DNA of 64,000 bases from CAJBVG01 sp943372995 (GTDB taxonomy: Bacteria > Bacteroidota > Bacteroidia > Sphingobacteriales > Sphingobacteriaceae), in the NCBI GenBank assembly GCA_943372995.1, contig CALSAQ010000005.1, forward strand, positions 62,001 to 126,000, given 5' to 3'. Positions within the stretch are counted from its first letter, which is position 1. The number at the start of each line of letters is the position of its first letter. The notes beneath the pieces were generated by a model. The model was not told the DNA's origin and did no database searches. It saw only the letters and a program-made list of their open reading frames with translations. Positions 36,382 to 45,887 of this stretch are shown here, in pieces. The position numbers and the translations under genes are program-made.

Positions 36382-36882
36382 TTAATTGATATTAATTTCT
36401 TGAAATTGATTTATCGATTTAAAAATTAGTGTTTTTCTATCCGATTGATGGATAAAATTAAGAATGTTTACTTGTCCATCGAACTCTCTTATCAAACAAT
36501 CGTTTTTAATCATTAAGCCTTTATTAATCAGTTTATGAGGAAGCTCTAGGTAAATCTTAATTATTTCTTTCTCCTGTTCAATACCAATCATTTTATAGTT
36601 AAGCTTTTTTTCTTTCCATTTCAATACAAAAGTACTTTCTAAATATTCTTGTGAAAATTTCTCAATATCGGGTTGATCAATTTTAATGCTCTTTTGAAAC
36701 AGCTCTGACAACGCTTTCTCCCAATCGTCCCAAAACACATTCATGATGATTTCATACGACTGTGTTTTATCGTTGTATTCTATTTGTGTAATTGATGTAT
36801 AAAATTTATGAGGGTATTTAACACTCGCAAAGACTGGAGAAATTAGAAAAAGAAAAACGAAAATGAATACTATTTTTTTCAT
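36382..36882 (-). CDS. DUF6702 family secreted protein
   Basis: A 166-residue protein with a signal peptide (about 1-19, ending VFAS), then HKFYTSITQIEYNDKTQSYEI near residue 25. Its pattern of an HxFYxS strand, an acidic DDWEKAL turn and long beta strands matches DUF6702 of Bacteroidota, whose function is unknown. Family members are commonly found beside M1 peptidase and HupE/UreJ genes, as here. It lies upstream of lon on the same strand and downstream of a 571-bp repeat tract. Confidence 0.75.
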   Translation of the reverse strand: MKKIVFIFVFLFLISPVFASVKYPHKFYTSITQIEYNDKTQSYEIIMNVFWDDWEKALSELFQKSIKIDQPDIEKFSQEYLESTFVLKWKEKKLNYKMIGIEQEKEIIKIYLELPHKLINKGLMIKNDCLIREFDGQVNILNFIHQSDRKTLIFKSINQFQEININ

Positions 36883-37453
36883 AATTATTTTTTGGTCACA
36901 ATGGACTCAAAGTACACACAAAGTCACACAATTCAAACCCTGTGTCTCTGTTTTAAAGCTTTTCCTAAACACAGAGACGCAGAGGCACAGAGAAACACAT
37001 CTATTCACACTATTATTTTTTAGGTCACTATGAACTCAAAGTACACACAAAGTTTCACAATTAAAACCTGTGTCTTTGTGATAAAGTTTTTCCTAAACAC
37101 AGAGACGCAGAGGCACAGAGAAACACATCTATTCTCACTATTATTTTTTAGGTCACCATGGACTCAAAGTACACACAAAGTTACACAATTATAAGCCCTG
37201 TGTCCCTGTGATAAAGTTTTTCTTAAACACAGAGACTCAGAGGCACTGAGAAACACATCTATTCTCACTATTATTTTTTAGGTCACAATGGACTCAAAGT
37301 ACACACAAAGTTACACAATTAAAAACCCTGTGTCTCTGTGTCCCTGTGATGAAGTTTTTCTTAAGCACAGAGACGCAGAGGCACAGAGTATATATCATCT
37401 ATTCATTTACAATTTGTAATTTACAATTTACAATTCCTTATTAAAATGCTTCA
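36883..37453. repeat. Non-coding tract: four 128-130-bp tandem repeats plus a heptamer run
   Basis: This is the only gap over 300 bp in the window. Positions 36884-37390 hold four tandem copies with unit starts at about 36894, 37023, 37151 and 37281. Each copy contains a CTGTGTCTCTGTG arm and the complementary CACAGAGACGCAGAG and GCACAGAG arm, themselves built from near-8-bp units, plus a constant GGTCAC..TGGACTCAAAG part. Copy 4 has an extra 8-bp step. Positions 37409-37436 hold four period-7 units (ACAATTT, GTAATTT, ACAATTT, ACAATTC). No open frame, tRNA or promoter was seen. Confidence 0.85.
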
Positions 37454-39760
37454 CTACAGTTTCCCCTGCTTCTCTAATTGCATAGGATTCGATTCTTTCT
37501 GACGTTGTTCTTTAAACAATTGAAATTGTGACTCTATTTCTTTAGCTGGATAGAAATTATTATTCATATTTATATCTGCTGTTTCTTGTAATGGGTCAAC
37601 CGAAAACTGTTTAACTTTTTTATCAGTAATAATTAGTTTAGAAACCTGACTGTTGTTTTTTCTCCAAATCTCTGCTGGTATTCTCATCATTTCTTTCTTA
37701 CCATTTTCTAATTCCATCTCCAAGATAATAGGCATAATTAAACCTCCCACATTTTCAAATTCTAAAATGTAAAAGTTTTTACCACTGTTAACTGCACTAC
37801 GTTCTTCTGAACTTAATGACTCATCGTACTTCTTATGTTTTTCTTTATCGTATTCGGTGATAACTAGTGGATCGTAAGTATTGTAGAAATCTTTAAGCTC
37901 TGGATATTTTTCTACTAAATATTCTTTAATATCAGTTTTATTTCTTTGTTCCGAGATAGATAATGCTTCTGCATCTCTATTCGCTTTTTTCTTTGTTTTT
38001 TCTACTGTTGGGTTTTGTGTGTCTATTGTATATTGTTTAACACTTTTCAATGCAATATCACATGGCTCAGTACCATAAAACCAACCTCTCCAAAACCAAT
38101 CTAAATCAACACCACTCGCATCTTCCATTGTTCTGAAGAAATCTGCTGGCATAGGATGTTTAAATGCCCAACGCTCAGCATACACTTTGAATGCTTTATC
38201 GAATAATTCTCTACCCATAACCGTTTCGCGCAATATATTTAGTGCTGTAGCAGGTTTTCCGTATGCATTATTTCCTAATTGAGTAACCGATTCGGCATTA
38301 GTCATGATAGGTTCAATTGATTTTTTATCACCAGACATGTAACCTACAATTTTTCTTGCCTCTCCTCTGCCTGAAGGATAATTTTCTTCCCACTCTTGTT
38401 CTGTTAGGTACTGACAAAAAGTATTCAAGCCTTCATCCATCCAAGCCCACTGACGCTCATCAGAATTAATAATCATTGGGAAAAAGTTATGTCCAACTTC
38501 ATGAATAACTACAGTTATCAATCCGTATTTTGTTCTTGAAGTGTAGGTTCCATCCTTCTCCGGACGGGGACCATTAAAGCATATCATTGGATACTCCATC
38601 CCACCAATTGGCCCATTAACAGAAATCGCAACTGGGTATGGATAATTAACCGTATAACGAGAGTATACTTTTAAAGTATGAGCAACAGCATGAGTTGAAT
38701 ACTTACCCCAAAGAGGGTTTGCTTCTTTAGGATAAAACGACATTGCCATTACATCTTTTTTACCCACTTTAACATTCATCGCGTCCCAAATAAATTTACG
38801 AGAAGATGCCCATGCAAAGTCTCTTACATTTTCTGCTGTAAATATCCAAGTCTTCTTATCTTTTGCTCTCGACTTTTCGTTCTCAGTTGCTTCTTCTTGT
38901 GTGATAATAAGTACTGGCTTATCGGCAGTTTTGGCTTTTGCTAATCTGTTTTTCCATTCTGCTTTAAGTACATCATTAGGGTTCTGTAATTCTCCTGTTG
39001 CAGTAACTACATGATCTGAAGGTGCTGTAATACTCACTTTGTAATTTCCAAAACAAGTAGCAAACTCTCCACCACCTAAATATTGTTTATGATTCCATCC
39101 TTGCACATCGTTGTATACACACATGCGAGGATAAAATTGTGCTATCAGTTCAATCCAATTCTTGTCTTCTTCGAAATATTCTGCGCCTGATCGACCTGGA
39201 TTTATTTTGGTATTATTAATCTTATAATTCCATTTTATTTGTAGTACTAATTGTTCTCCTTTTTTCAAAGCTTGTGGTAAATCAACTCTCATCATGGTAT
39301 TCACAATGCTATATTTCATTGAAGCACCTTTTCCATCTTTCACATAGTCTATATTAAATCCACCATCGAAAGCATTATCCATAAAATTATAAGATCCAAA
39401 ACTCATGTTTTTTAAATCCGATTCAGTGTCGGATAAATTCGTCATAGAACTTTTTTTATAGATATTCTGATCTAATTGCAACCAAACATAAGTTAATGCG
39501 TCTGGTGAATTGTTGTAGTAAACAATTTTTTCTGATCCTGAAATACTCTGCTTTTCATCATCGAGAGTAACCGAAATATCATAATCGGCTCTTTGCTGCC
39601 AATATCCATATCCAGGAGCACCTGCTCCATTCCTATATTCATTTGGTGTTGGCCACCATTCTTCTAATTGATGAAACTTACTGCTATTATAATTTGCTTG
39701 TGCAAATAATTGAGCATTTAATACCAACAAAAAAAACAAAGTAAAAACTTTCTTCATCAT
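37454..39760 (-). CDS. M1-family zinc metallopeptidase
   Basis: A 768-residue secreted peptidase with a signal peptide ending LFAQ. The M1 zinc site is HEVGH (His420, Glu421, His424) with Glu443 in WAWMDEGLNTF, the exact HExxH-18-E spacing. The substrate-amine loop, GAMEN in most relatives, reads GGMEY (residues 387-391). It is larger than the minimal catalytic unit, with an N-terminal beta domain and a charged C-terminal region. It probably acts in the periplasm on peptides. HupE/UreJ follows upstream at 26 bp, and DUF6702 lies beyond the repeat tract downstream. Confidence 0.92.
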   Translation of the reverse strand: MMKKVFTLFFLLVLNAQLFAQANYNSSKFHQLEEWWPTPNEYRNGAGAPGYGYWQQRADYDISVTLDDEKQSISGSEKIVYYNNSPDALTYVWLQLDQNIYKKSSMTNLSDTESDLKNMSFGSYNFMDNAFDGGFNIDYVKDGKGASMKYSIVNTMMRVDLPQALKKGEQLVLQIKWNYKINNTKINPGRSGAEYFEEDKNWIELIAQFYPRMCVYNDVQGWNHKQYLGGGEFATCFGNYKVSITAPSDHVVTATGELQNPNDVLKAEWKNRLAKAKTADKPVLIITQEEATENEKSRAKDKKTWIFTAENVRDFAWASSRKFIWDAMNVKVGKKDVMAMSFYPKEANPLWGKYSTHAVAHTLKVYSRYTVNYPYPVAISVNGPIGGMEYPMICFNGPRPEKDGTYTSRTKYGLITVVIHEVGHNFFPMIINSDERQWAWMDEGLNTFCQYLTEQEWEENYPSGRGEARKIVGYMSGDKKSIEPIMTNAESVTQLGNNAYGKPATALNILRETVMGRELFDKAFKVYAERWAFKHPMPADFFRTMEDASGVDLDWFWRGWFYGTEPCDIALKSVKQYTIDTQNPTVEKTKKKANRDAEALSISEQRNKTDIKEYLVEKYPELKDFYNTYDPLVITEYDKEKHKKYDESLSSEERSAVNSGKNFYILEFENVGGLIMPIILEMELENGKKEMMRIPAEIWRKNNSQVSKLIITDKKVKQFSVDPLQETADINMNNNFYPAKEIESQFQLFKEQRQKESNPMQLEKQGKL

Positions 39761-39786
39761 ATTTTTATTTTCGTTTATCTACTAAT

Positions 39787-40356
39787 TTAAAAAGGATATC
39801 TTTCGAACATCCATACTAATGCTTGCACCCCAATAAATATACTTACTAATTTAACTACTCTACAGTAAGATATTAGCTGATATTTGTAACATAATTGGAG
39901 TATAATCAACAAAATACCAATAATTAAGACTTGAGCAAACTCAATCCCTAAATTAAATGGCAATAAAGTGAGAAAGGGGTTATAATCTATCCCCATAAAT
40001 AACTCTTTTAATAGAGTAGAAAAGCCCATTCCGTGAATTAATCCAAATACACCAGCAGTTACTATCCTAAATCTTTGAATTGATGGAAAAAATAAATTTT
40101 CTAAGCAAGTAAATAAAATTGTGGCTGGTATTAGGAATTCTACGTATGCTGTACTAAAATGAATAACATCAAAAATGGTTAGGGCTAAAGTAATGGAATG
40201 TGCAATGGTAAATGCACTAAGTATCCATAATAATTTTTTCCATTGCTTATAGGTATATACAACTCCCAAGGTAGATAGAAACAATAAATGATCTAAACCT
40301 TGGAAGTCGAGTATATGAAAAAAACCTTGTGTTAAGAATTCCCAAAAAAGTTGCAT
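39787..40356 (-). CDS. HupE/UreJ-family membrane protein
   Basis: A 189-residue protein with about six membrane helices. The conserved HupE/UreJ features are the DHLLFL motif near residue 22 (GLDHLLFLSTLGVVYTY), FTIAHSITLAL, and VFGLIHGMGF. The histidines in these motifs are thought to bind nickel or cobalt in family members that transport metal for hydrogenase or urease. No such enzyme is near, so its role here (metal permease or accessory to the M1 peptidase) is unclear. It lies 26 bp upstream of the M1 peptidase gene on the same strand. Confidence 0.85.
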   Translation of the reverse strand: MQLFWEFLTQGFFHILDFQGLDHLLFLSTLGVVYTYKQWKKLLWILSAFTIAHSITLALTIFDVIHFSTAYVEFLIPATILFTCLENLFFPSIQRFRIVTAGVFGLIHGMGFSTLLKELFMGIDYNPFLTLLPFNLGIEFAQVLIIGILLIILQLCYKYQLISYCRVVKLVSIFIGVQALVWMFERYPF

Positions 40357-40395
40357 CGCATCACTACATCTAAGTCCTAAATTAACAAATGCAAA

Positions 40396-43035
40396 TTATT
40401 TTATTACAACTTTTTGGAACTCTGTACTGTTATTTCGCATCAATTTTATTAAATATACTCCCGATGGAATATGAGTAACATCAATACTTGTATTACCTGT
40501 AAATTCTGTATTTAATATTTCTTTACCAACCATATCTATGAGTTGCAATTTGGCAATTTCATTCGACGATTGAATATTAATGATATGCTCTGCAGGATTA
40601 GGGTACACTTTAAAGCTATTATTTCTCACATAATCTGTTGATGATCCAGAAAATACCACCACAGAATAATCTTCAATCTGACCATTTCTCAATCCACTGC
40701 AAGGAACATCAGGAGTATTATTGGTAGCTTTTGCTGAAATTACTCTCATACGCAAAGGAACATTTGCTACTGCCTCTTGGGGTACTAATACAGTGTCTTT
40801 ATGAACTTCTGTAGTATTATCTGTTTTCATCACAAGCTCCTGTGGCAAATCAAAAGCTCCATTATTATTCCAATCGATATATACTCTTGTAAATACTGGA
40901 CTAGAAAAATGTGTGTTGATTTGAATTGGATACTCTTGATTGCGTTGTAATGAAGCCCTACTACAATTATAATCCATATAAGGATCTTCATTTTGTGGCC
41001 CAGGGCTCATATTATCAATATCAGCAAACTGAACTCTATAAATACCAGTAGTACCAATAGGGCTCAACATATTTACATCACATGTACTTGTTATTGGTGC
41101 ATCTGTAAATATTTTCACAAAATTATTTTTCACTATCGTATCTATTCCATTCTGATTAGTGGCTATTAGTTTAACTGTGTAGCTTCCTACAGTTGAATAT
41201 TGATGAGTTGGATTTTCATCTGTTGATGTAGCTCCATCACCAAAATCCCATAGATAAGATTGCCCAGAGCTAGTCATGTTTACAAAAGAGGCAAAGCTAT
41301 TCGGATTACAAATTGGGCTACTCAATTTAAAATTAGCTACTGGTAAAAATGAGTAAGGTTGTCCAACTCCCACTGCATACCAAGCATTCATTACTGCAAT
41401 CATTTCTGGTGAGTCGTATCCATACAAATCCATAGCCGCTTGTATTGAGCCTGCACGTGCATCTGCATAATTCGATTGTGGATTTAAATAATCACGTAAA
41501 TTTTTATATGCAATTCTAGCTGCCTTATTCATTCCAATTCCGTTGACTTGATATTGGCTACCTATATCGTTTGTGCCCGCTCCTCCTTCTGATAGAAGGA
41601 AAAACCAAAAGTTCTGCACACCTGAATTATTGTGTACACCGCACCAATCATTTCCTCCTGAAGGCATACAATCAACGGTGTTAGTCCAATATTTACCTCC
41701 ATAACAATCGGGGTTGCCAAAAGCATTTGGATTCGACATATCTCTTAACGCAAATGAACGCTGACCAATTATCCACGATGCTCCTGCAGTGAGTTTATTA
41801 AACTCTACAACTGTTCCAAAAATATCACTAAAGGATTCGTTTAATGCTCCAGATTCTAATTGATATTCTAAGCCTGCAGTAAATTGTGTTACCCCATGGG
41901 TAATTTCATGAGAAACAATGTCGATAGATGTTAAAGGTTCCCCATTTCCATCTCCATATCTCGAGTATGAACCTGTCCATTGGGCATTGAACCAGTTTTG
42001 GTCGAAATGCATATACTGTAACAACTTGGAACCATTATCATCATAAGAATCTCTTCCTAATGAGTCGTAGTAGTAATCGTAAGTTTGCTCTACTGAAAAA
42101 TGACAATCTAATGCCGCTTCGTCTTTTTGTGGATTAACTACGTCCCAAATATTATCGGTATCGGTAAAATCTACAGACCCATTTTCAGCACCAGTTTGTG
42201 CATTTCTGGTTTCGATTTTCATGCCCCTATTATGTCTGTTGTTTTCACGTAAGATAAAATTTGTAGGTGCTACACTATCTGTTTGAATATATTGAGTACC
42301 GTGATACTTGGTATGTGCTACACCCTTAACATCGATATTACAAATCACAGAAGTTTTGCGAAGCACATCACCATTTTCGGCATCTATATAAACATTATAC
42401 CTCGAATCAGGTTGATGCGTATAGATATCCAATCGGTACGCATATCTAAAGCTCCCATTTATAGGTAATATAACCAATGTAGTTTTTGGATCGTAAGAAA
42501 AATCAGGTTTATCGAGCTCAACTTTTAATCGATTTTCTTCTTCTTTTAATTCCCATTTATATACTTCAGCTGGTACAGCAGCTTTTGCAAATTCTAATGC
42601 TTGATTTTTATTAATAGATGTACGATTTTCGGGTACTACATTTAAATAATAATCGCCAACAACCGTTTTAATCTTAGCCTCTTTTTCCTTAAATCTGATT
42701 AAAGAAAATTCTATTGGAACCTCGTTATAATATTGTTGGAATTTGTAATATTTCTCGTTTGTATTCTTATCAGAATATTCTGATAAAAACCTCAATCCGT
42801 CTTCTGCACGAAATTGAAATAAATCGCCTACCCAATTAGGCTGACTAACTTTTATGTTTTCACTAGCAGGAGCTAGATTATCTTTAAATAATATTATTGA
42901 GGGGAACCTAGTTCTATTAGAGTATTCTGTTTTTTGAACACGATGACTAATAGCAGTGGGTAATTTAGCTTTATTACTCTGAGCTTTAAGAATAATAGGA
43001 ACAAGAATAATTGCTAAAAGTATAGCCTTTTTCAT
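40396..43035 (-). CDS. Secreted M4 (thermolysin-family) metallopeptidase with T9SS type A domain (copy 1)
   Basis: An 879-residue secreted zinc peptidase. In order: signal peptide (about 1-18), FTP and PepSY-like propeptide (about 60-230), M4 catalytic domain with HEITH (His376, Glu377, His380) and Glu400, plus the His of CGVHNNSGVQN. Then comes a PKD domain (YLWDFGDGATSTDENPTHQY), a GEVED-type domain (VYIDWNNNGAFD and RNGQIEDYSV), and a type A sorting domain (YPNPAEHIINI, PSGVYLIKL). It is a neighbour and close paralogue of the next gene, 134 bp away, so the pair arose by tandem duplication. It probably degrades extracellular protein. Confidence 0.93.
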   Translation of the reverse strand: MKKAILLAIILVPIILKAQSNKAKLPTAISHRVQKTEYSNRTRFPSIILFKDNLAPASENIKVSQPNWVGDLFQFRAEDGLRFLSEYSDKNTNEKYYKFQQYYNEVPIEFSLIRFKEKEAKIKTVVGDYYLNVVPENRTSINKNQALEFAKAAVPAEVYKWELKEEENRLKVELDKPDFSYDPKTTLVILPINGSFRYAYRLDIYTHQPDSRYNVYIDAENGDVLRKTSVICNIDVKGVAHTKYHGTQYIQTDSVAPTNFILRENNRHNRGMKIETRNAQTGAENGSVDFTDTDNIWDVVNPQKDEAALDCHFSVEQTYDYYYDSLGRDSYDDNGSKLLQYMHFDQNWFNAQWTGSYSRYGDGNGEPLTSIDIVSHEITHGVTQFTAGLEYQLESGALNESFSDIFGTVVEFNKLTAGASWIIGQRSFALRDMSNPNAFGNPDCYGGKYWTNTVDCMPSGGNDWCGVHNNSGVQNFWFFLLSEGGAGTNDIGSQYQVNGIGMNKAARIAYKNLRDYLNPQSNYADARAGSIQAAMDLYGYDSPEMIAVMNAWYAVGVGQPYSFLPVANFKLSSPICNPNSFASFVNMTSSGQSYLWDFGDGATSTDENPTHQYSTVGSYTVKLIATNQNGIDTIVKNNFVKIFTDAPITSTCDVNMLSPIGTTGIYRVQFADIDNMSPGPQNEDPYMDYNCSRASLQRNQEYPIQINTHFSSPVFTRVYIDWNNNGAFDLPQELVMKTDNTTEVHKDTVLVPQEAVANVPLRMRVISAKATNNTPDVPCSGLRNGQIEDYSVVVFSGSSTDYVRNNSFKVYPNPAEHIINIQSSNEIAKLQLIDMVGKEILNTEFTGNTSIDVTHIPSGVYLIKLMRNNSTEFQKVVIK

Positions 43036-43169
43036 AACATTTTGACTTTAAGTTTATTGAAGATATGTTATTTACAAAAGGCTATACAGTATGTAATCTT
43101 GATTTTACATTAACTTTACAATTCAAAGACACAGGTCACAAATTCATTACATTGTGCCTGCACTTGGTA

Positions 43170-45815
43170 TTATTCAATAATTATTTTTTGCACTTGAATA
43201 TCATTTCCTGTTACTAACTTAATAAGATATACTCCAGTTGGGATATTTGTAATGTCTAATTTTTCTGACCCTACAAAATGTGTTTCTATAAGTGTTCTGC
43301 CCAAAAGATCTGAAACAGTTAATTTATGTAATTCTTGGTTGGATTGTATAAATAAATTTTTGCTTGCAGGATTTGGATAAATACTAAACGGTGTTAATGT
43401 TTTATGTTCTGTACCAGAAGCTAGAGAAACAATTACTGAGTAATCTTCTATCTGTCCGTTTCTTAATCCACTGCATGGAACATCAGGAGTATTATTAGTT
43501 GCCTTTGCAGAAACCACACGTATTCTCAAAGGCAAACCAAGTACCGCATCGGAAGGTACAGTAAGCGTATCGTAGTGATATTGTAGAGTATTATCTGTTT
43601 TCATCACTAACTCAGCAGGTAAATCAAAATTACCATTGTTATTCCAATCAATATATACTCTAGTAAATACAGGGCTTGTGTTAAATGTGGTAATTTTCAT
43701 TGGGTATGTTCCATTTCTTTCCACGTTTGCTCTATAGCAATTGAAGTCCATATAGGCATCTTCTTTCATTGGGCCTACGCTAGGGTTATCTATACCTGCA
43801 AATTCTACTCTATAAATACCAGTTGTCCCAATTGGTGTTAATGTATTTACTGAACATGTACTAGGAATTGGCGAATTCGTAAAAATATTCACCATGTTTT
43901 TTATCAAAATAGTATCACTACCATTTAAATTTGTAGCAATTAAACGCACATCATATGAACCTAAGTTGGTGTATTTATGAGATGGATTTTCTATTGTAGA
44001 TGTTGAACCATCGCCAAAATCCCAATGGTAAGATTGACCATTTCCTGTGAGGTTAATAAATGAAATTGTACTATTAGGTGCACATAATATTTTCTCTACT
44101 TTAAATTCTGCGTCTGGCAAGAATGTATATGGCTTACCAACACCCACGGCATACCAAGCATTCATTACCGATTGTACCTCTTGAGAGTTATATCCATATA
44201 ATTCTATGGCTGCTTCAATTGAGCCCATACGAGCATCTTGAAAATCGGAATTTGGAGTTAAATAATCTCTTAGATTTTTAAAAGCAATTTTTGCGGCCTT
44301 ATCTATACCTATACCCACTACTGAATATGCATTTTTCAAATCATTAATACCTGTATCACCTTGTGCTAATACATAAAACCAAAAGTTTTGTACCCCTGAA
44401 TTATTATGAACTCCACAATAATCATTATTACCATCAGGAAAACAATCAACGGTATTAGTCCACGCTGCACCACCATAGGTATCTGGGTTATTGTACTCCA
44501 AAGGATTGGCCATGTTTCTTAAAGTAAAAGATCTAGTACCAATGTTCCAAGAGAAGCCCGATTGTAAAGCATTATGCTCAACTACTGTTCCGAAAATATC
44601 ACTAAACGATTCATTCAAAGCTCCCGATTCTAATTGATATTCTAAGCCTGCAGTAAACTGGGTTACACCATGAGTAATCTCATGTGATACCACATCTATA
44701 GAAGTAAGTGGATCTATTGAACCATCACCATAACAAGAATAAGATCCTGTCCAAAATGCATTAAAATAATTCAAATCATAATGTACATATTGCAATAATT
44801 TCGAGCCAGCATTGTCGTAAGAATTATAACCTAAACTATCATAATAATAATCATAAGTCTTACCTGCTGCAAAATGACAATCTAACGCAGCATCATCTTT
44901 TTGAGCATTTGCCATGCTCCATGTTTTAGTGGTACTCTCGAAATCTACAGCATCGTTTTCATAAAATGTTTCACAATTCAATGTTTCAATTTGCATTCCT
45001 CTTCCTTTACGATTTGTTTCTTTTAATCTATACAAATTCGGACTAACACTATCGGCCATCATTTGCTGTTGGCCATGATAACGAGTATTTGCAGTTGTTT
45101 TCACATCCATAGCACATGTTACAGATACTTTCTTAAGCAATACGCCTGTTTCTGCATCAATGTAAACATTATATCTACCTAATGGTTCGTGTGTAAAAAT
45201 ATCTAGCTTGTAAGCATAATAAAACACTCTGCTATTTTCTTTATCTAATGGAAGAACTACTAAAGAGGTTTTTGGGTCGAAAGAAAAATTCGGGTTTGCT
45301 AAATCTTTTTTAAGTTGTTGCTCTTCTTTTTTACGCTCCCACTTATAAATTTTTGCAGGTACTGCTTGCTTTGCAAAAACTAATGCTTGCATTTCATCTA
45401 ATGCCACAATATTCTTTATCGTAATGTTTGCATTATAATCACCATTCACACTAGCAATCATACCAGCACGTTCTTTTACTTTAGTTACTGCATATTCAAC
45501 AGGTATGTTTTTGTATTTCTGTTGATATTTATGAAAAATATAACCAGTTTGCTTGTCTGTATGCGAAGCAATAAATTCTAATTTATCATTATCAGTGAGT
45601 GGGAAAATATTTTTTGCCCATTCATTTGAATTTACATCTCTTATAACAACATGAGTTTTTTTAGAATCAAATTTTATTAACGCGGGGGCATTTGTTCTCT
45701 TATTAAATTCCATTTGCACAGCATTTGCTTTAACAAATGGTGTAATTTGTTTTGTTACTTGTGCAATTGAAAATATGGGTAATGCACAAAGGCTAATTAG
45801 TATAATTCTTCTCAT
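43170..45815 (-). CDS. Secreted M4 (thermolysin-family) metallopeptidase with T9SS type A domain (copy 2)
   Basis: About 881 residues from the ATG at 45815 (MRRIILISLCALPIF, signal peptide); the frame is open to 45866. Domain order equals copy 1: propeptide, M4 domain with VVSHEITHGVTQFT and ALNESFSDIFG, PKD domain (YHWDFGDGSTSTIENPSHKY), GEVED-type domain (VYIDWNNNGNFD) and type A sorting domain (YPNPASKNLFI, PTGVYLIKL). Catalytic residues are intact in both copies, so both are probably active. The propeptides differ most and the catalytic cores least. The upstream TATCTTGG on the minus strand is close to, but not, the -7 consensus. Confidence 0.93.
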   Translation of the reverse strand: MRRIILISLCALPIFSIAQVTKQITPFVKANAVQMEFNKRTNAPALIKFDSKKTHVVIRDVNSNEWAKNIFPLTDNDKLEFIASHTDKQTGYIFHKYQQKYKNIPVEYAVTKVKERAGMIASVNGDYNANITIKNIVALDEMQALVFAKQAVPAKIYKWERKKEEQQLKKDLANPNFSFDPKTSLVVLPLDKENSRVFYYAYKLDIFTHEPLGRYNVYIDAETGVLLKKVSVTCAMDVKTTANTRYHGQQQMMADSVSPNLYRLKETNRKGRGMQIETLNCETFYENDAVDFESTTKTWSMANAQKDDAALDCHFAAGKTYDYYYDSLGYNSYDNAGSKLLQYVHYDLNYFNAFWTGSYSCYGDGSIDPLTSIDVVSHEITHGVTQFTAGLEYQLESGALNESFSDIFGTVVEHNALQSGFSWNIGTRSFTLRNMANPLEYNNPDTYGGAAWTNTVDCFPDGNNDYCGVHNNSGVQNFWFYVLAQGDTGINDLKNAYSVVGIGIDKAAKIAFKNLRDYLTPNSDFQDARMGSIEAAIELYGYNSQEVQSVMNAWYAVGVGKPYTFLPDAEFKVEKILCAPNSTISFINLTGNGQSYHWDFGDGSTSTIENPSHKYTNLGSYDVRLIATNLNGSDTILIKNMVNIFTNSPIPSTCSVNTLTPIGTTGIYRVEFAGIDNPSVGPMKEDAYMDFNCYRANVERNGTYPMKITTFNTSPVFTRVYIDWNNNGNFDLPAELVMKTDNTLQYHYDTLTVPSDAVLGLPLRIRVVSAKATNNTPDVPCSGLRNGQIEDYSVIVSLASGTEHKTLTPFSIYPNPASKNLFIQSNQELHKLTVSDLLGRTLIETHFVGSEKLDITNIPTGVYLIKLVTGNDIQVQKIIIE

Positions 45816-45887
45816 AAAAAATGATTGTTGAATTACCAAGATAATTAATACTTGCCACTTCAACAATCATCTTTTAAAATAAAGCGC

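Noticed and set aside
36884..37390. CRISPR-like array
   Set aside because: The unit is 128-130 bp and repeats nearly whole, without variable spacers of 25-45 bp or adjacent cas genes.
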